NCBI GenBank assembly: GCA_007119795.1
Contig: SKOZ01000003.1
Location: forward strand, 1 to 34,546
DNA: 34,546 bases
From: Planctomycetales bacterium
Lineage (GTDB): Bacteria > Planctomycetota > Planctomycetia > Pirellulales > Thermoguttaceae
Direction of reading: 5' to 3'
In this document: positions 17,490 to 25,132 of the stretch, in pieces
Layout: each line of letters begins with the position of its first letter
How positions within the stretch are numbered: position 1 is the first letter of the stretch
Notes under the pieces: model-generated
Seen by the model: only the letters and a program-made list of their open reading frames with translations
Told to the model about the DNA's origin: nothing
The model's database searches: none
Translations under genes and position numbers: made by a program

Positions 17490-17894
17490 ATGCCGCCAAA
17501 ACGTGTCCCCGGAATCGATTGCCGTCGCATTGAGCTCGACGGCATCCGGTATGTCATCATGCGCGAGTCGGCATTCGATTACCTCTGCGAGCGGGCCGGA
17601 TGGAAGCCGGCCCCGCCGGAGGATGAGGCGGCTCTGGCCGACGGTTTGGCCCTGGATCGGGTCTCGCTGGCGGAGAAGATCGTGCGGCGGCGGAAGGCGG
17701 CGGGGCTCAGCCAGGCCGGGCTGGCCCGCCGCGCGGGCGTCCGTGCCGAGACGCTCAACCGCATCGAGCGCGGCCGCACCACCCCGGACTTCGCCACCAT
17801 CCGCAAGCTGGTCGAGGCGATGACCGCCGCCGAGCGCGAGCAGCTCGAGCGGAACGCCCCGGCAACATCACGGAAACCCAAAAAATCAAGCTAA
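17490..17894 (+). CDS. XRE-family helix-turn-helix regulator
   Basis: 134 residues from the ATG at 17490, with GGGAGG seven bases upstream. Earlier in-frame ATGs at 17466 and 17472 lie at the -10 box and are rejected. Residues about 54-110 hold the Cro/C1-type helix-turn-helix: SLAEKIVRRRKAAGLSQAGL, then ARRAGVRAETLNRIERGRTT and TIRKLVEAM. The N-terminal 45 residues (VPGIDCRRIELDGIRYVIMR) are not part of the HTH and may be a small ligand-binding or partner-binding domain. There is no toxin gene next to it. An acyl carrier protein gene follows 11 bases later, so the two are probably one transcript. It may regulate itself through the overlapping repeats. Confidence 0.85.
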   Translation: MPPKRVPGIDCRRIELDGIRYVIMRESAFDYLCERAGWKPAPPEDEAALADGLALDRVSLAEKIVRRRKAAGLSQAGLARRAGVRAETLNRIERGRTTPDFATIRKLVEAMTAAEREQLERNAPATSRKPKKSS

Positions 17895-17905
17895 GGAGTC
17901 GATCG

Positions 17906-18199
17906 ATGGCCGCTGAATCGGGTTCGCTCCAGCGCGGAGTTCCCGCGCGGGAACAGGTGGTGAGCGACATGAGGGGAATCGTCGCCGAGCAGTTGGGGAT
18001 GCCTCGGGAGACGATCGAGGAGCGGCATGACCTCGAGAGAGATCTCGGTGCCGACAGTCTCGATCTGGTGGAGATCAACATGGAGGTCGAAGAGCACTTC
18101 GGCCTCACGGTGCCCGACGAGGTCTACGAGCAGATCCGCACCGTCGGGCAGGTCGTCGACCAGGTGCTGGCACTGCTCAGCGCTGACGAGCCGGGGTAA
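17906..18199 (+). CDS. Acyl carrier protein
   Basis: 97 residues, with AAGGAG seven bases upstream of the ATG. The phosphopantetheine attachment site is ADSLDLVE, with Ser51. The usual helix I (VVSDMRGIVAEQLGM) and helix III region (VPDEVYEQIRTVGQVVDQVL) are present. ACPs carry acyl chains as thioesters on the attached cofactor. At 97 residues it is longer than the usual 78-80 because of about 18 additional N-terminal residues. No ketosynthase or other fatty-acid gene is adjacent, and the upstream partner is a regulator. It may therefore serve a special acyl pathway or be a second ACP rather than the housekeeping one. Confidence 0.9.
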   Translation: MAAESGSLQRGVPAREQVVSDMRGIVAEQLGMPRETIEERHDLERDLGADSLDLVEINMEVEEHFGLTVPDEVYEQIRTVGQVVDQVLALLSADEPG

Positions 18200-18318
18200 T
18201 CTTCCGCAGGGCAGGGGGATTTCTCCAATAGGCCCAGGCGCTGGTTCTCCGGCCACGCCCAAGCTCGGTCACCGGGCAGCGAATACCCGAATGGCGATCC
18301 AGCGTATTGCCTGTGGAC

Positions 18319-18347
18319 TGAAATGCCTCTACGATGGCCGCATTTCA
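18319..18347. repeat. Inverted repeat downstream of the acyl carrier protein gene
   Basis: TGAAATGC at 18319-18326 and GCATTTCA at 18340-18347 are exact reverse complements around a 13-base loop. It lies 120 bases after the ACP stop and 38 bases before the pseudogene start. There is no T-run after it on either strand, so a simple terminator is not indicated. Around it, 18200-18384 shows no gene. Confidence 0.4.
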
Positions 18348-18384
18348 CCCGAGGCGGCCTTATTGCCCCCGTGGGAGGCCGGTG

Positions 18385-18777
18385 ATGCCCATTTAGTTTC
18401 GCTGCCATAGGTGCCGAAGGCTCCTCCAGACGGGGGAGGGGACGGCTGGACAGAACGCGGTCTGTCCGGAGTGCGGTGCCGTGCGGCCGATCCCCGCCGT
18501 GAGCGAACCCGACACCGATTCGCCGGCGGCCGGGCCTTCGTCCTCCGCCGCTGCCGAGCCGCCGCCGCAGTCGCCCCTTGCCGCCGCGGCGGATGCGGCC
18601 GGCGGTGACAATCCCTACCGCGCGCCGGCCAGCACCTCCGTCGTCTCCCCGACCGCACCGGGCGAGATCCGCCCCACCCGAATCGACTTCGCCGATGTCT
18701 TCAAGCGATCCGGCCTGGAAATACCCCTGGCCTTCAGCACCGGTTTGTGGAGGGGCGCGGCGTTGGCCCGCTGTTAG
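18385..18777 (+). pseudogene. Zinc-ribbon planctomycete membrane protein, N-terminal remnant with nonsense codon 4
   Basis: A well-placed ribosome site (GGGAGG six bases before the ATG at 18385) introduces M-P-I followed by TAG at 18394-18396. The frame then continues FRCHRCRRLLQT, CPECGA and DNPYRAPAS to GEIRPTRIDFADVFKR. This is the layout of planctomycete proteins with an N-terminal zinc ribbon (CxxC at residues 7 and 10, CPEC about 22 residues on), a Pro/Ala linker and a multi-helix membrane domain. Here the frame ends after about 131 codons, without any membrane helix. It is therefore both interrupted at codon 4 and cut short at the 3' end, where the convergent oxidoreductase gene ends. 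The remnant shares its last bases with that stop. Confidence 0.65.
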
Positions 18778-20072
18778 ACGTCCAGCGACCAGGGTGCCCG
18801 GTAGGAGCGGGTCACCAGGGCGTTGGCCTCGGCGTCGTCGATGACTTTCTCATTCTCGCCGTCCCAGCGGATGGTGCGGCCGGTGCGGTAGGCGATGTTC
18901 AAGAGGTGCCCCGGGAGGGTCGAGTAGTGGCCGTCCTCGATGTCGCCGAAGGGCCGTTGCCGCTGGCGGACATTCTCGATGAAGACGCCGGCGTGGTTCG
19001 TCTCCGGCGTGCGGAAGCTCTCCTCCTCGCCCGGCTTGCCGATCTCGGGCGTGATCGTGAAGCCGGCGCGGTCGATGATCATCGAGGCCTCGGAGCCGAA
19101 GAAGCGCTTGCTGTGCGAGCGCTGTTCGGCGCGGGAGGCGGTGCGGGCCGTGTACTGGAGGAGGAAGCCCCTCTTGGCCACCGGCCCCGGACCGTACTGG
19201 AGAACGCCGCCGAAGGTGTCGGGCCACTCGCCGTTGCAGTCCTCGAAGCCGTGCCGCCCGCCCAAGGCTGCAGCGGCCACCGGGTACTTCACCCCCATGC
19301 ACCAGTGCACGATGTCGTAGTGGTGCACGGCCCAATCGACCTGCCAGCCGCCGCCGTAGTCGTAGAACCAGTAGTGGCGAATGAAGCGGTTGGGGTTGTA
19401 GGCGGTCGCCGGGGCCGGGCCCAGGTAGAAGTCCCAGTCGAGCTCGGCGGGCGGGTCGCCATCGGGCGGGCTGCCGAACCCGGGGTAGAAGTAGTCGTAG
19501 TCCCAGACCTTGACCTCGGAGATCTCTCCCAGCCGCCCCGACCGGATGATCTCGGCGGCCCGCTGGTAATGCTCCCAGCTCCGCTGCTGGGTGCCGAACT
19601 GGACGATGCGCCCCGTCTCCTGGGCTACCTTCACGGCGGCGCGGCCTTCGCCGATGCTCGTCCCCAGCGGCTTCTCCAGGTAGACGTCCTTGCCCGCACG
19701 GCAGGCGTGGATCGTGGGCAGCACGTGCCAATGGCCCGTGGTGGCCACGATCACTGCATCGACGTGCTCGTTCTCCAGCAGCTTGCGGAAGTCGCCGTAG
19801 GCCGCCACCTTCTCGCCCCCCGCCTCGTTGCGGGCCTGGGCCAGACGCTCCCGGTGCACGTCGCAGACGGCGACCATGCGGACCCCCGGCACCTCGAGGT
19901 GCCGCCGCATCACGTGCCGCCCCTGCCCCCCGCAGCCGATCAGACCGATGCCGATGGTCTCGTTGGGGCCCGGCTGGCGGGAAGCCCCCGCCGCATAGGG
20001 GGCGCCGCCGGCGAAGGCCGTCGCCGTACCGGCCGCCGCGGTCCCCAGGAAGCTGCGTCGTGTGGTGGTCAT
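18774..20072 (-). CDS. Tat-exported Gfo/Idh/MocA family oxidoreductase
   Basis: 432 residues from the ATG at 20072, with GGGAGA nearby. The N-terminus carries a twin-arginine signal (TRRSFLG, then a hydrophobic Ala/Gly segment to about residue 30). The Rossmann motif GLIGCGGQGRH at 43-52 binds NAD(P). The family catalytic EKP is at 133-135 in VYLEKPLG. The second domain includes WAVHHYDIVHWCMGV, with conserved His-Asp residues. Such proteins oxidise or isomerise sugars and polyols. Planctomycetes have many Tat-exported paralogues with unknown substrates. The gene is alone on its strand here. The frame stays open upstream of the signal peptide but does not code for anything recognisable. Confidence 0.93.
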   Translation of the reverse strand: MTTTRRSFLGTAAAGTATAFAGGAPYAAGASRQPGPNETIGIGLIGCGGQGRHVMRRHLEVPGVRMVAVCDVHRERLAQARNEAGGEKVAAYGDFRKLLENEHVDAVIVATTGHWHVLPTIHACRAGKDVYLEKPLGTSIGEGRAAVKVAQETGRIVQFGTQQRSWEHYQRAAEIIRSGRLGEISEVKVWDYDYFYPGFGSPPDGDPPAELDWDFYLGPAPATAYNPNRFIRHYWFYDYGGGWQVDWAVHHYDIVHWCMGVKYPVAAAALGGRHGFEDCNGEWPDTFGGVLQYGPGPVAKRGFLLQYTARTASRAEQRSHSKRFFGSEASMIIDRAGFTITPEIGKPGEEESFRTPETNHAGVFIENVRQRQRPFGDIEDGHYSTLPGHLLNIAYRTGRTIRWDGENEKVIDDAEANALVTRSYRAPWSLDV

Positions 20073-20423
20073 CGTCCAATTCTCCCGGAACGTGATCTCG
20101 ATAGAAGGCAGGCGCCCGACGGACCCATTCTGCGCTAGCGCCCTGGCGCCCGTCAATGCGCCGACGCGCCGGCATGCGGTTTCCGCATGGCGATGCCCCT
20201 GGGCAACGCTGCGTTGCTTCCGGGCGACAGCCGCCCGCCCGGCCGCCACGGGAAGCGACGCAGCGGCCGGCGGCGAAAACCCTCGGTCATTCCAGGCTTT
20301 GTCGCCTCTGCGGCCCTCATCGCCGAGCAGGCAGGTTCCGCCGCGGCGCGCCGATTGCTTCCCATCGTCCCGGCGACGTTTTTCCTTTGCTGAGGCATTC
20401 CTCCCCCTCCGAGAATCCCATCG
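20073..20423. other. Divergent intergenic region, no gene seen
   Basis: 351 bases between the oxidoreductase and sugar-transferase genes. It contains the perfect ten-base palindrome GCGCTAGCGC at 20132-20141. There is an AT-richer patch (GACGTTTTTCCTTTGCTGA) near 20377-20395, just before the sugar-transferase start, possibly part of its promoter. No coding frame is credible. Confidence 0.35.
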
Positions 20424-21275
20424 ATGACCGCACTCCCGGATCGTTCCGTCCTGCCGGTCTACCCCGCTCCCGATCACTGCCCTGCTGCCGAGACCGACGA
20501 CTTTTCCATCCCAACGGTTGTCCGGCCTCCGGAAGCATGGGGTCGATTGGCCGAAGAACCAACCTACCCGTCTTCCGAAGACGAGCTGGCGACCGTGCCT
20601 TGCCGGCCTGCGGTGTCGCCGGCCGAGGCCCGCTGGGCCGCCGGCCTCGACCTGGTCGCTCCCGCCGGCAACCGCTCCCCCGCCTACCTCCGCGCCAAGC
20701 GGCTCTGCGACTTCGTCGGGGCGACGGTCCTCTTGCTGATCCTCGGTCCGCTCCTCCTCGCGGTCTGGCTGATCCTCTGCTTCACGACCCGCGGAAAACC
20801 CGTTTTCCGCCAGGAGCGGATCGGCTACCTGGGCCGCCCCTTCACGATGTACAAGTTCCGCACGATGCTCGACGGTGCAGAGGCCATGAAGCACCTCGTC
20901 GAGAACGAGCAAGGGGGGCCGGTCTTCAAGAACCGCCGCGATCCCCGCGTCACCCGCCTCGGCCGCATCCTCCGCAGCACGAGCATCGACGAGATGCCCC
21001 AGCTCTTCAACGTCCTTGCCGGCCATATGGCACTGGTGGGGCCACGGCCGCCCGTCCGGCAGGAGGTGCTCCACTACACGTCCGCGCAGCTCCGCCGCCT
21101 CGCCGTCCAGCCGGGCCTGACCTGCCTCTGGCAGGTGAGCGGGCGATCGGAAGTCGGCTTCGACAAATGGGTCCATATGGACCTCTGGTACGTGCGCCAC
21201 CAGTGTCTCTGGACCGACCTCAAACTGCTGGCCAAGACTCCCTGGACCGTTCTCACCGGCCGCGGGGCCTACTGA
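20424..21275 (+). CDS. Bacterial sugar transferase (undecaprenyl-phosphate sugar phosphotransferase type)
   Basis: 283 residues. A disordered N-terminal 85 residues precede one membrane segment at about 97-120 (FVGATVLLLILGPLLLAVWL). The catalytic bac_transf domain follows: RQERIGYLGRPFTMYKFRTM, RILRSTSIDEMPQLFNVL, GHMALVGPRPP and GLTCLWQVSGRS. These enzymes load the first sugar phosphate onto undecaprenyl phosphate to start exopolysaccharide or O-antigen synthesis at the inner membrane. Only a single helix and the catalytic domain are present, as in the small monotopic type. No other polysaccharide genes adjoin it. The ATG at 20424 lacks a clear ribosome site, so a different start inside the first 85 residues is possible. 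Confidence 0.92.
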   Translation: MTALPDRSVLPVYPAPDHCPAAETDDFSIPTVVRPPEAWGRLAEEPTYPSSEDELATVPCRPAVSPAEARWAAGLDLVAPAGNRSPAYLRAKRLCDFVGATVLLLILGPLLLAVWLILCFTTRGKPVFRQERIGYLGRPFTMYKFRTMLDGAEAMKHLVENEQGGPVFKNRRDPRVTRLGRILRSTSIDEMPQLFNVLAGHMALVGPRPPVRQEVLHYTSAQLRRLAVQPGLTCLWQVSGRSEVGFDKWVHMDLWYVRHQCLWTDLKLLAKTPWTVLTGRGAY

Positions 21276-21463
21276 CCGGCGGCAAACGCCCTCGTCCGTT
21301 GAGGGGCGGCCGGTTGGCGTACCGAGGCCTGCCGCAATGCCGGAGGCGTCGGGGAGTTTCGCAGGTAGCGGGCGGGCCGGTCTGTCGTCCGGGCGAACTC
21401 TCGAGCGGGGAGCGACGCTGGGCCGTCTCGTCCTCGGTGCCGGCGGCGGTTATCCTGGAAGAG

Positions 21464-21946
21464 ATGAGCACCGGTTCCAGTCAAGGCACGGTCTTCGCGC
21501 GCGTCGAGCCGCTCCCGGCGATCCGTTGGCGGGTCTGGCCGCTTAAGGATCGTCCTTGGGCCTCCGCGCTGGTCATTGCGGGGCTTGCCGCCCTGGCGGC
21601 CTTCGTCCACTGGTCGACCGCGGCGGTACACCTCGCCTTGTTTGCCGCCGTCGTGGCGGCCTTGGGCCTCTGCCGGTTCTTCCTTCCCACCCAATACGAG
21701 CTCAGCGTGGAGGGGGTCGCCCAGCAGGTGGCCGGGCGGCGCCGGCGCATCCCCTGGCACGCGGTCGGCCGCTACGAGGTCTTCGCCGACGGCGTCATGC
21801 TCCTCCCGGCGCCGGACCCCCGACCCCTCGACGCTTTCCAGGGCGTGTTCCTCCCCTGGATCGACCGCCGCGAGGAAGTGCTCGATCAGGTCCACCACTA
21901 CCTCGGGGAAGCGGCGGATCCGCCTCGAGACGGGCCCGCACCGTAA
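21464..21946 (+). CDS. Two-helix membrane protein with PH-like C-terminal domain, function unknown
   Basis: 160 residues from the ATG at 21464 (a GGAAGAG sits almost against it). Two hydrophobic helices at about 31-49 and 52-72 form a hairpin. Residues 77-140 (YELSVEGVAQQVAGRRRRIPW, then VGRYEVFADGVMLLP) have the strand pattern of bacterial PH-like domains found after membrane hairpins. No catalytic residues are evident. Codon third positions are strongly GC-biased, as in the neighbouring genes, supporting a real gene. It follows the sugar transferase by about 190 bases on the same strand, and converges with the anti-sigma-like gene. Function cannot be named. Confidence 0.7.
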   Translation: MSTGSSQGTVFARVEPLPAIRWRVWPLKDRPWASALVIAGLAALAAFVHWSTAAVHLALFAAVVAALGLCRFFLPTQYELSVEGVAQQVAGRRRRIPWHAVGRYEVFADGVMLLPAPDPRPLDAFQGVFLPWIDRREEVLDQVHHYLGEAADPPRDGPAP

Positions 21947-21990
21947 CGGGTGCGCGCCGGCGAGTGCCCGCGAGCCCGCTGCCAGGCGCA

Positions 21991-23049
21991 CTACTCGACC
22001 GGCCCGAGGGGAAGGGCAACGCGGCGCATCGAGCCGACCCCCAACGGGCAGGTGCTGCTGTGGCCGATAACGGCGTCGTCGCGGTGCGTGCCTGCCGCTA
22101 CCTCGCCCACCTCGTTGGCGAAGATGCTCCGCACCACCTCGTCGGCGGCGCAGGTGGACAAGGTGACGACGCGCCCGTCTTCGAAGAGGACATTGAGGAA
22201 CTTGCCGCCGTGATTGGCGCTGCCGCGGTAGTTCAACTCCGGGCTGGGGGCATCGGCCATGATGGCGAAGTGGCTGCGGAACGAATTCCGAGTGGGCCGG
22301 TAGCTGCCGCCCTCGAAGTAGCCCAGATTATAGCCGTAGCTGCCGCCCATGCGGTCGAGCAACTCCTCGAGCCTGCGCCCCGAGGCGGAAACGACCTCAC
22401 TCAACGAGGGCATGGCGAACTCGCCTTCGCGCGAGAGGGGAGAGTCGGGACAGACGACGCGGTGGGGCTCGGAGAGGTAGCCGTCGGCGAAGAGCTTGGG
22501 GGCGTAGATGCCGGCGGCCGCAAGCTTTCCCTCCACGGGAACGGGGGGGAAATAGTTGTTATGTAGGTCGCTGTACTGGGAGAGGGAGACGCCCAGGAGC
22601 CGGAGATTGTTGGTACAGCCCCTGAGCCGCGCCTGCATGCGGCTGCTGTGAATGGCCGGCACCACAAGCAGCGCCAGGGCCAGCATCACGCCGACGGTGA
22701 CCGCTGCGTCCAGCCAACGGGAGGTCGAATGCCCGACGGCCGGCATCGGCTGCGGGCGGAGCGAGGCCGCCTGCGATCGCCTCGCCCCGTTCTTGCTCCT
22801 CGCCCGGGGCGCCGCCTGGTCCTGCCCCGCGGCGCGAGCTACCGTGCGGCACGTGGCATCGGCCAAATGAGGCGGCGGTGTGGTCTCTCCCCGGGAAGGC
22901 TCTAGGAGCTGCAGCCGCGCCTTCAGGCGGACGAGCACTTCGCGGAGCTGCGGATTCTCGGCGACTTGCTCCTCGACCCATTCCTGCTCGCTTTCGTCCA
23001 GCGCACCGAGCAGATAGCCCAGCAGAAGACGGTCAACGGGCTCACTCAT
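21991..23049 (-). CDS. Membrane anti-sigma-like protein with DUF1559-like ectodomain
   Basis: 352 residues. The ATG overlaps the last eight bases of the sigma gene (ATGAGTGA), so translation is probably coupled. Residues 1-75 (LLLGYLLGALDESEQEWVEE, ENPQLREVLVRLKARL) resemble the cytoplasmic helical domain of anti-sigma proteins, without a zinc HxxxCxxC motif. One membrane helix lies at about 112-134. The outside part begins RLRGCTNNLRLLGVSLSQYS, like the segment after the pilin-type helix of planctomycete DUF1559 proteins. It continues through GSYGYNLGYF and GGKFLNVLFEDGRVVTL. It probably holds the ECF sigma factor at the membrane and releases it on an external signal. The signal and release mechanism are unknown. 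Confidence 0.8.
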   Translation of the reverse strand: MSEPVDRLLLGYLLGALDESEQEWVEEQVAENPQLREVLVRLKARLQLLEPSRGETTPPPHLADATCRTVARAAGQDQAAPRARSKNGARRSQAASLRPQPMPAVGHSTSRWLDAAVTVGVMLALALLVVPAIHSSRMQARLRGCTNNLRLLGVSLSQYSDLHNNYFPPVPVEGKLAAAGIYAPKLFADGYLSEPHRVVCPDSPLSREGEFAMPSLSEVVSASGRRLEELLDRMGGSYGYNLGYFEGGSYRPTRNSFRSHFAIMADAPSPELNYRGSANHGGKFLNVLFEDGRVVTLSTCAADEVVRSIFANEVGEVAAGTHRDDAVIGHSSTCPLGVGSMRRVALPLGPVE

Positions 23050-23692
23050 GGGAGGGATCGTGGGTGGGGGTTAGCGCTGCGGTCAGGCGGAGGATGGCCG
23101 TATGCAGGCGGCTCTTTACGGTGCCCACGGGAATCGCCAACACCTGCGCCGCCTCGCGGTACTTGATTCCCTGATAATAGACCAGGAGCACCACCTGGCG
23201 AAGCGGCTCGGGGAGGGCGTCCACGGCCTTCCGGACCCGCTGTTCCTCTTCGTTGTCCTCCAGCCGCTCGAGCGGGTGGCGGAAACCCTCATCCGATAGC
23301 GACCTCCCCGGAGGGCCCGCTTCCCACCCCTCGCCGCCCCGGACGTTCAGGCTGGGAATACGGTGCCGGCGGCTGCGGCGCTGGGCGTCGATGGCCTGGT
23401 TCGTGGCCACCGTGTAAAGCCAGGGACGGACCTTCCGCGAGGCATCGAACTGCGCACACTTCAAATGGACCTGGAGGAAGGTCATCTGAAAGGCGTCCTC
23501 CGCCATCTGGGCATCGCCCAGATAGCGCCGAAGGTAGCTGTAAAGCTCCCGCTCGTAGCGCTCGACAAGGCAGCGAAACGCCTCCCGATCACCCGCCTCG
23601 CGGTAGGCGAGGAGGAGTGCCTCGTCGGTACGCTCGGCTAGCGGGACCTCGTGGTCGAAACTGACTTGTGTCCGCTCGATCGTGCTTCTCAT
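23042..23692 (-). CDS. ECF sigma factor
   Basis: 216 residues. Sigma region 2 spans about 35-108 (AFRCLVERYERELYSYLRRY, DAFQMTFLQVH, VRPWLYTVATNQAIDAQRR) and region 4 about 150-205 (LPEPLRQVVLLVYYQGIKYR, AIPVGTVKSRLHTAI). The linker between them is long for an ECF factor, about 40 residues. There is no sigma region 3, as expected for the class. The next gene overlaps by eight bases and encodes an anti-sigma-like membrane protein, so the pair should form one signalling unit. A candidate housekeeping promoter lies about 110 bases upstream of the start. Confidence 0.93.
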   Translation of the reverse strand: MRSTIERTQVSFDHEVPLAERTDEALLLAYREAGDREAFRCLVERYERELYSYLRRYLGDAQMAEDAFQMTFLQVHLKCAQFDASRKVRPWLYTVATNQAIDAQRRSRRHRIPSLNVRGGEGWEAGPPGRSLSDEGFRHPLERLEDNEEEQRVRKAVDALPEPLRQVVLLVYYQGIKYREAAQVLAIPVGTVKSRLHTAILRLTAALTPTHDPSHE

Positions 23693-24229
23693 ACCGGTAC
23701 GTGATCCTTGGCCGATTAGTTCGGCTCCCGCTCGGCAGCAAGTTGGGTGTACTGGTCGCCAGGTGAGAACTGCCCTCAGGGGACCGTTCCTTTCCGGATT
23801 ATTCTACCAGACCCATCTCATTTGTCCGCGCAAAAGCGAAAACGAATCGGCAAAAACCCTCAATAGGGGGGTGGGGGAAGCTGGGCACGGGATACCGTCC
23901 CGTCGCCACCGATCCATGAGCAAAACACGTGCCTCTTCCGCCGTCCAAGCCGCATTGTCCGCTCAGCCGAGCCGCCGAGACCGCAGGGTTTTTCGCAAAT
24001 GCTTTTTCAGCAGCAACTTGCGTCGATTGTTGCGGTTTGCACGCTGGGAGGGGCGGGCCGCGGCCCGCCGCGCGCCTGCGACGCATCGACACGCATTTCG
24101 AGACAACGGTTACAACTTGAGCGAATCTCGGCTGTCACTTTCGGCAGGTAGACCGCGGCCTGGCGGTGCCCTAACAGGCCGTTACCGAATGGACCGAAAG
24201 TAGGGTTTGCGTGGGGCGTGCCCAGACGC
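23693..24229. other. Long intergenic region upstream of the sigma operon
   Basis: 537 bases between two minus-strand genes. Apart from the candidate promoter near 23801-23828, it shows no recognisable feature. Plus-strand open frames (for example from 23917) are Arg-rich, without ribosome sites or motifs. No tRNA and no terminator with a T-run were seen at the end of the pilin-like gene. Confidence 0.35.
23801..23828 (-). promoter_or_regulatory. Candidate sigma-70 promoter for the ECF sigma operon
   Basis: On the minus strand, CGGACA (plus positions 23823-23828) and TAGAAT (23801-23806) lie 16 bases apart. They match the consensus at four and five of six positions. The leader to the sigma start at 23692 would be about 100 bases. 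A GGAAC (plus 23786-23790), the core of ECF -35 elements, lies just downstream of it, which would fit autoregulation, but no good ECF -10 was found. Confidence 0.35.
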
Positions 24230-24868
24230 TTACCGGGGGGCGGGAAGCGGTTCCAGCGGAGGCGTCTCCGCTCCAGGCAGGGCCGGCTCCCGCAAAGGCA
24301 CGGCGCCTTCTGGGGGTGCCGGCCGGGGTTCCCGGATATCCGGCGGTGCCAACCGCAGTCTTCCCGCTCGGGGCGGTGCCCGGCGGGGTTCTCGGGCCTC
24401 GGGCGGCGCCGGCCAAGGCCGGTGCGCCCCCCACGGCGCCGGTTCGAGGCACGGCGCTTCGCCGAGCGGTGGACCCGGCGGGCAGGTTTCTTCGCATTCA
24501 CACCAATCCTCGTACCACAACTCGCCTCCCCGCGCAACCAGCGGTGCTCCCCAAGGCCATGCCCGCACGGAGATACCTCCCGGCTCCGTCCCCGGAGCCT
24601 GATAGACGTCCTGGCAGAAGTCGACCTTGTCGACATAGTACGAACCACCGGTGTAGGCCACGAAGGGCTTGGAGACGCCCGCGAAGGCGTAGCTCTGGTT
24701 GAGTGAGCCGATCGCCTGGCCCACGTCGACCAACTCCTGGACGACCTGGTTGCGGAGCACGGTCAAGCCCACGGTCATACCGATGACCACCACCGTGGCA
24801 ACCAGCACGAGCTCGGCAGAAATGACAAATCCGGCTTCGTCGGAACGTATGTTGCGTAGAAGGTTCAT
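24230..24868 (-). CDS. Flp-pilin-like exported protein with Pro-rich decapeptide repeats
   Basis: 212 residues from the ATG at 24868. The start MNLLRNIRSDEAGFVISAE is followed by one hydrophobic helix (about 14-36), then VVQELVDVGQAIGSLNQSYA. This is the planctomycete pilin-like type. The EAGF junction resembles a prepilin cleavage site, with a Glu five residues after the Phe. The C-terminal 80 residues are Pro/Arg/Glu-rich. They contain about four ten-residue units beginning APP and often containing REPR. A Cys-rich patch (WCECEETC) precedes them. It probably assembles into, or anchors near, a surface fibre. No pilus assembly genes are nearby. The call as pilin-like is by resemblance of the N-terminus only. 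Confidence 0.75.
   Translation of the reverse strand: MNLLRNIRSDEAGFVISAELVLVATVVVIGMTVGLTVLRNQVVQELVDVGQAIGSLNQSYAFAGVSKPFVAYTGGSYYVDKVDFCQDVYQAPGTEPGGISVRAWPWGAPLVARGGELWYEDWCECEETCPPGPPLGEAPCLEPAPWGAHRPWPAPPEAREPRRAPPRAGRLRLAPPDIREPRPAPPEGAVPLREPALPGAETPPLEPLPAPR
24315..24410 (-). repeat. 30-bp tandem repeat encoding decapeptides
   Basis: Units start at 24315, 24345, 24375 and (partial) 24405 on the plus strand, with GGTGCC or GGCGCC opening each. They are exactly 30 bases apart and in frame with the pilin-like gene on the minus strand. The encoded units are APP plus seven charged residues, such as DIREPRP. The copies have diverged in the middle, so this is an old coding repeat. Confidence 0.75.
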
Positions 24869-25132
24869 CGCGGTTGACCTTTTGGAGGGAAAGAGGGGAT
24901 CGCAGCAGCAGAAAGGGGCATCGTGGGCCTCGGTCTCGCGTATCGGCGGGGGAAGGTGTGCAGGCGGGCGAGTGGCATGCAGCGCCGTTAACCCTCTTGG
25001 CAATGGCAGGAGATGGCCTGTCTGAAAAAGCGACATCATGGCATTCCTCGTCTCCGGTTGTCTCGGCCACCCTTTGGCAAAAGGAAATCGAGGAAACGGA
25101 AAGGGCAAGGAGAGGGGAACGGGTGCGGTCGT
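24869..25132. other. Intergenic region upstream of the pilin-like gene
   Basis: 264 bases between the pilin-like gene and the end of the AhpD-like gene, both on the minus strand. An AT-richer, purine-rich stretch (GGAAATCGAGGAAACGGAAA) lies near 25081-25101. No coding frame, promoter pair or terminator could be supported. Confidence 0.35.

Noticed and set aside
18394..18396. TAG read as a sense codon (recoding) in the zinc-ribbon gene
   Set aside because: No recoding signal is visible, other genes here use TAG as a normal stop (SDR gene, transketolase), and the gene is also truncated at its 3' end. A pseudogene is simpler.
24315..24410. Possible CRISPR array because of regular 30-base spacing
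   Set aside because: The units are contiguous, without spacers, diverged, and in frame within a protein-coding gene.
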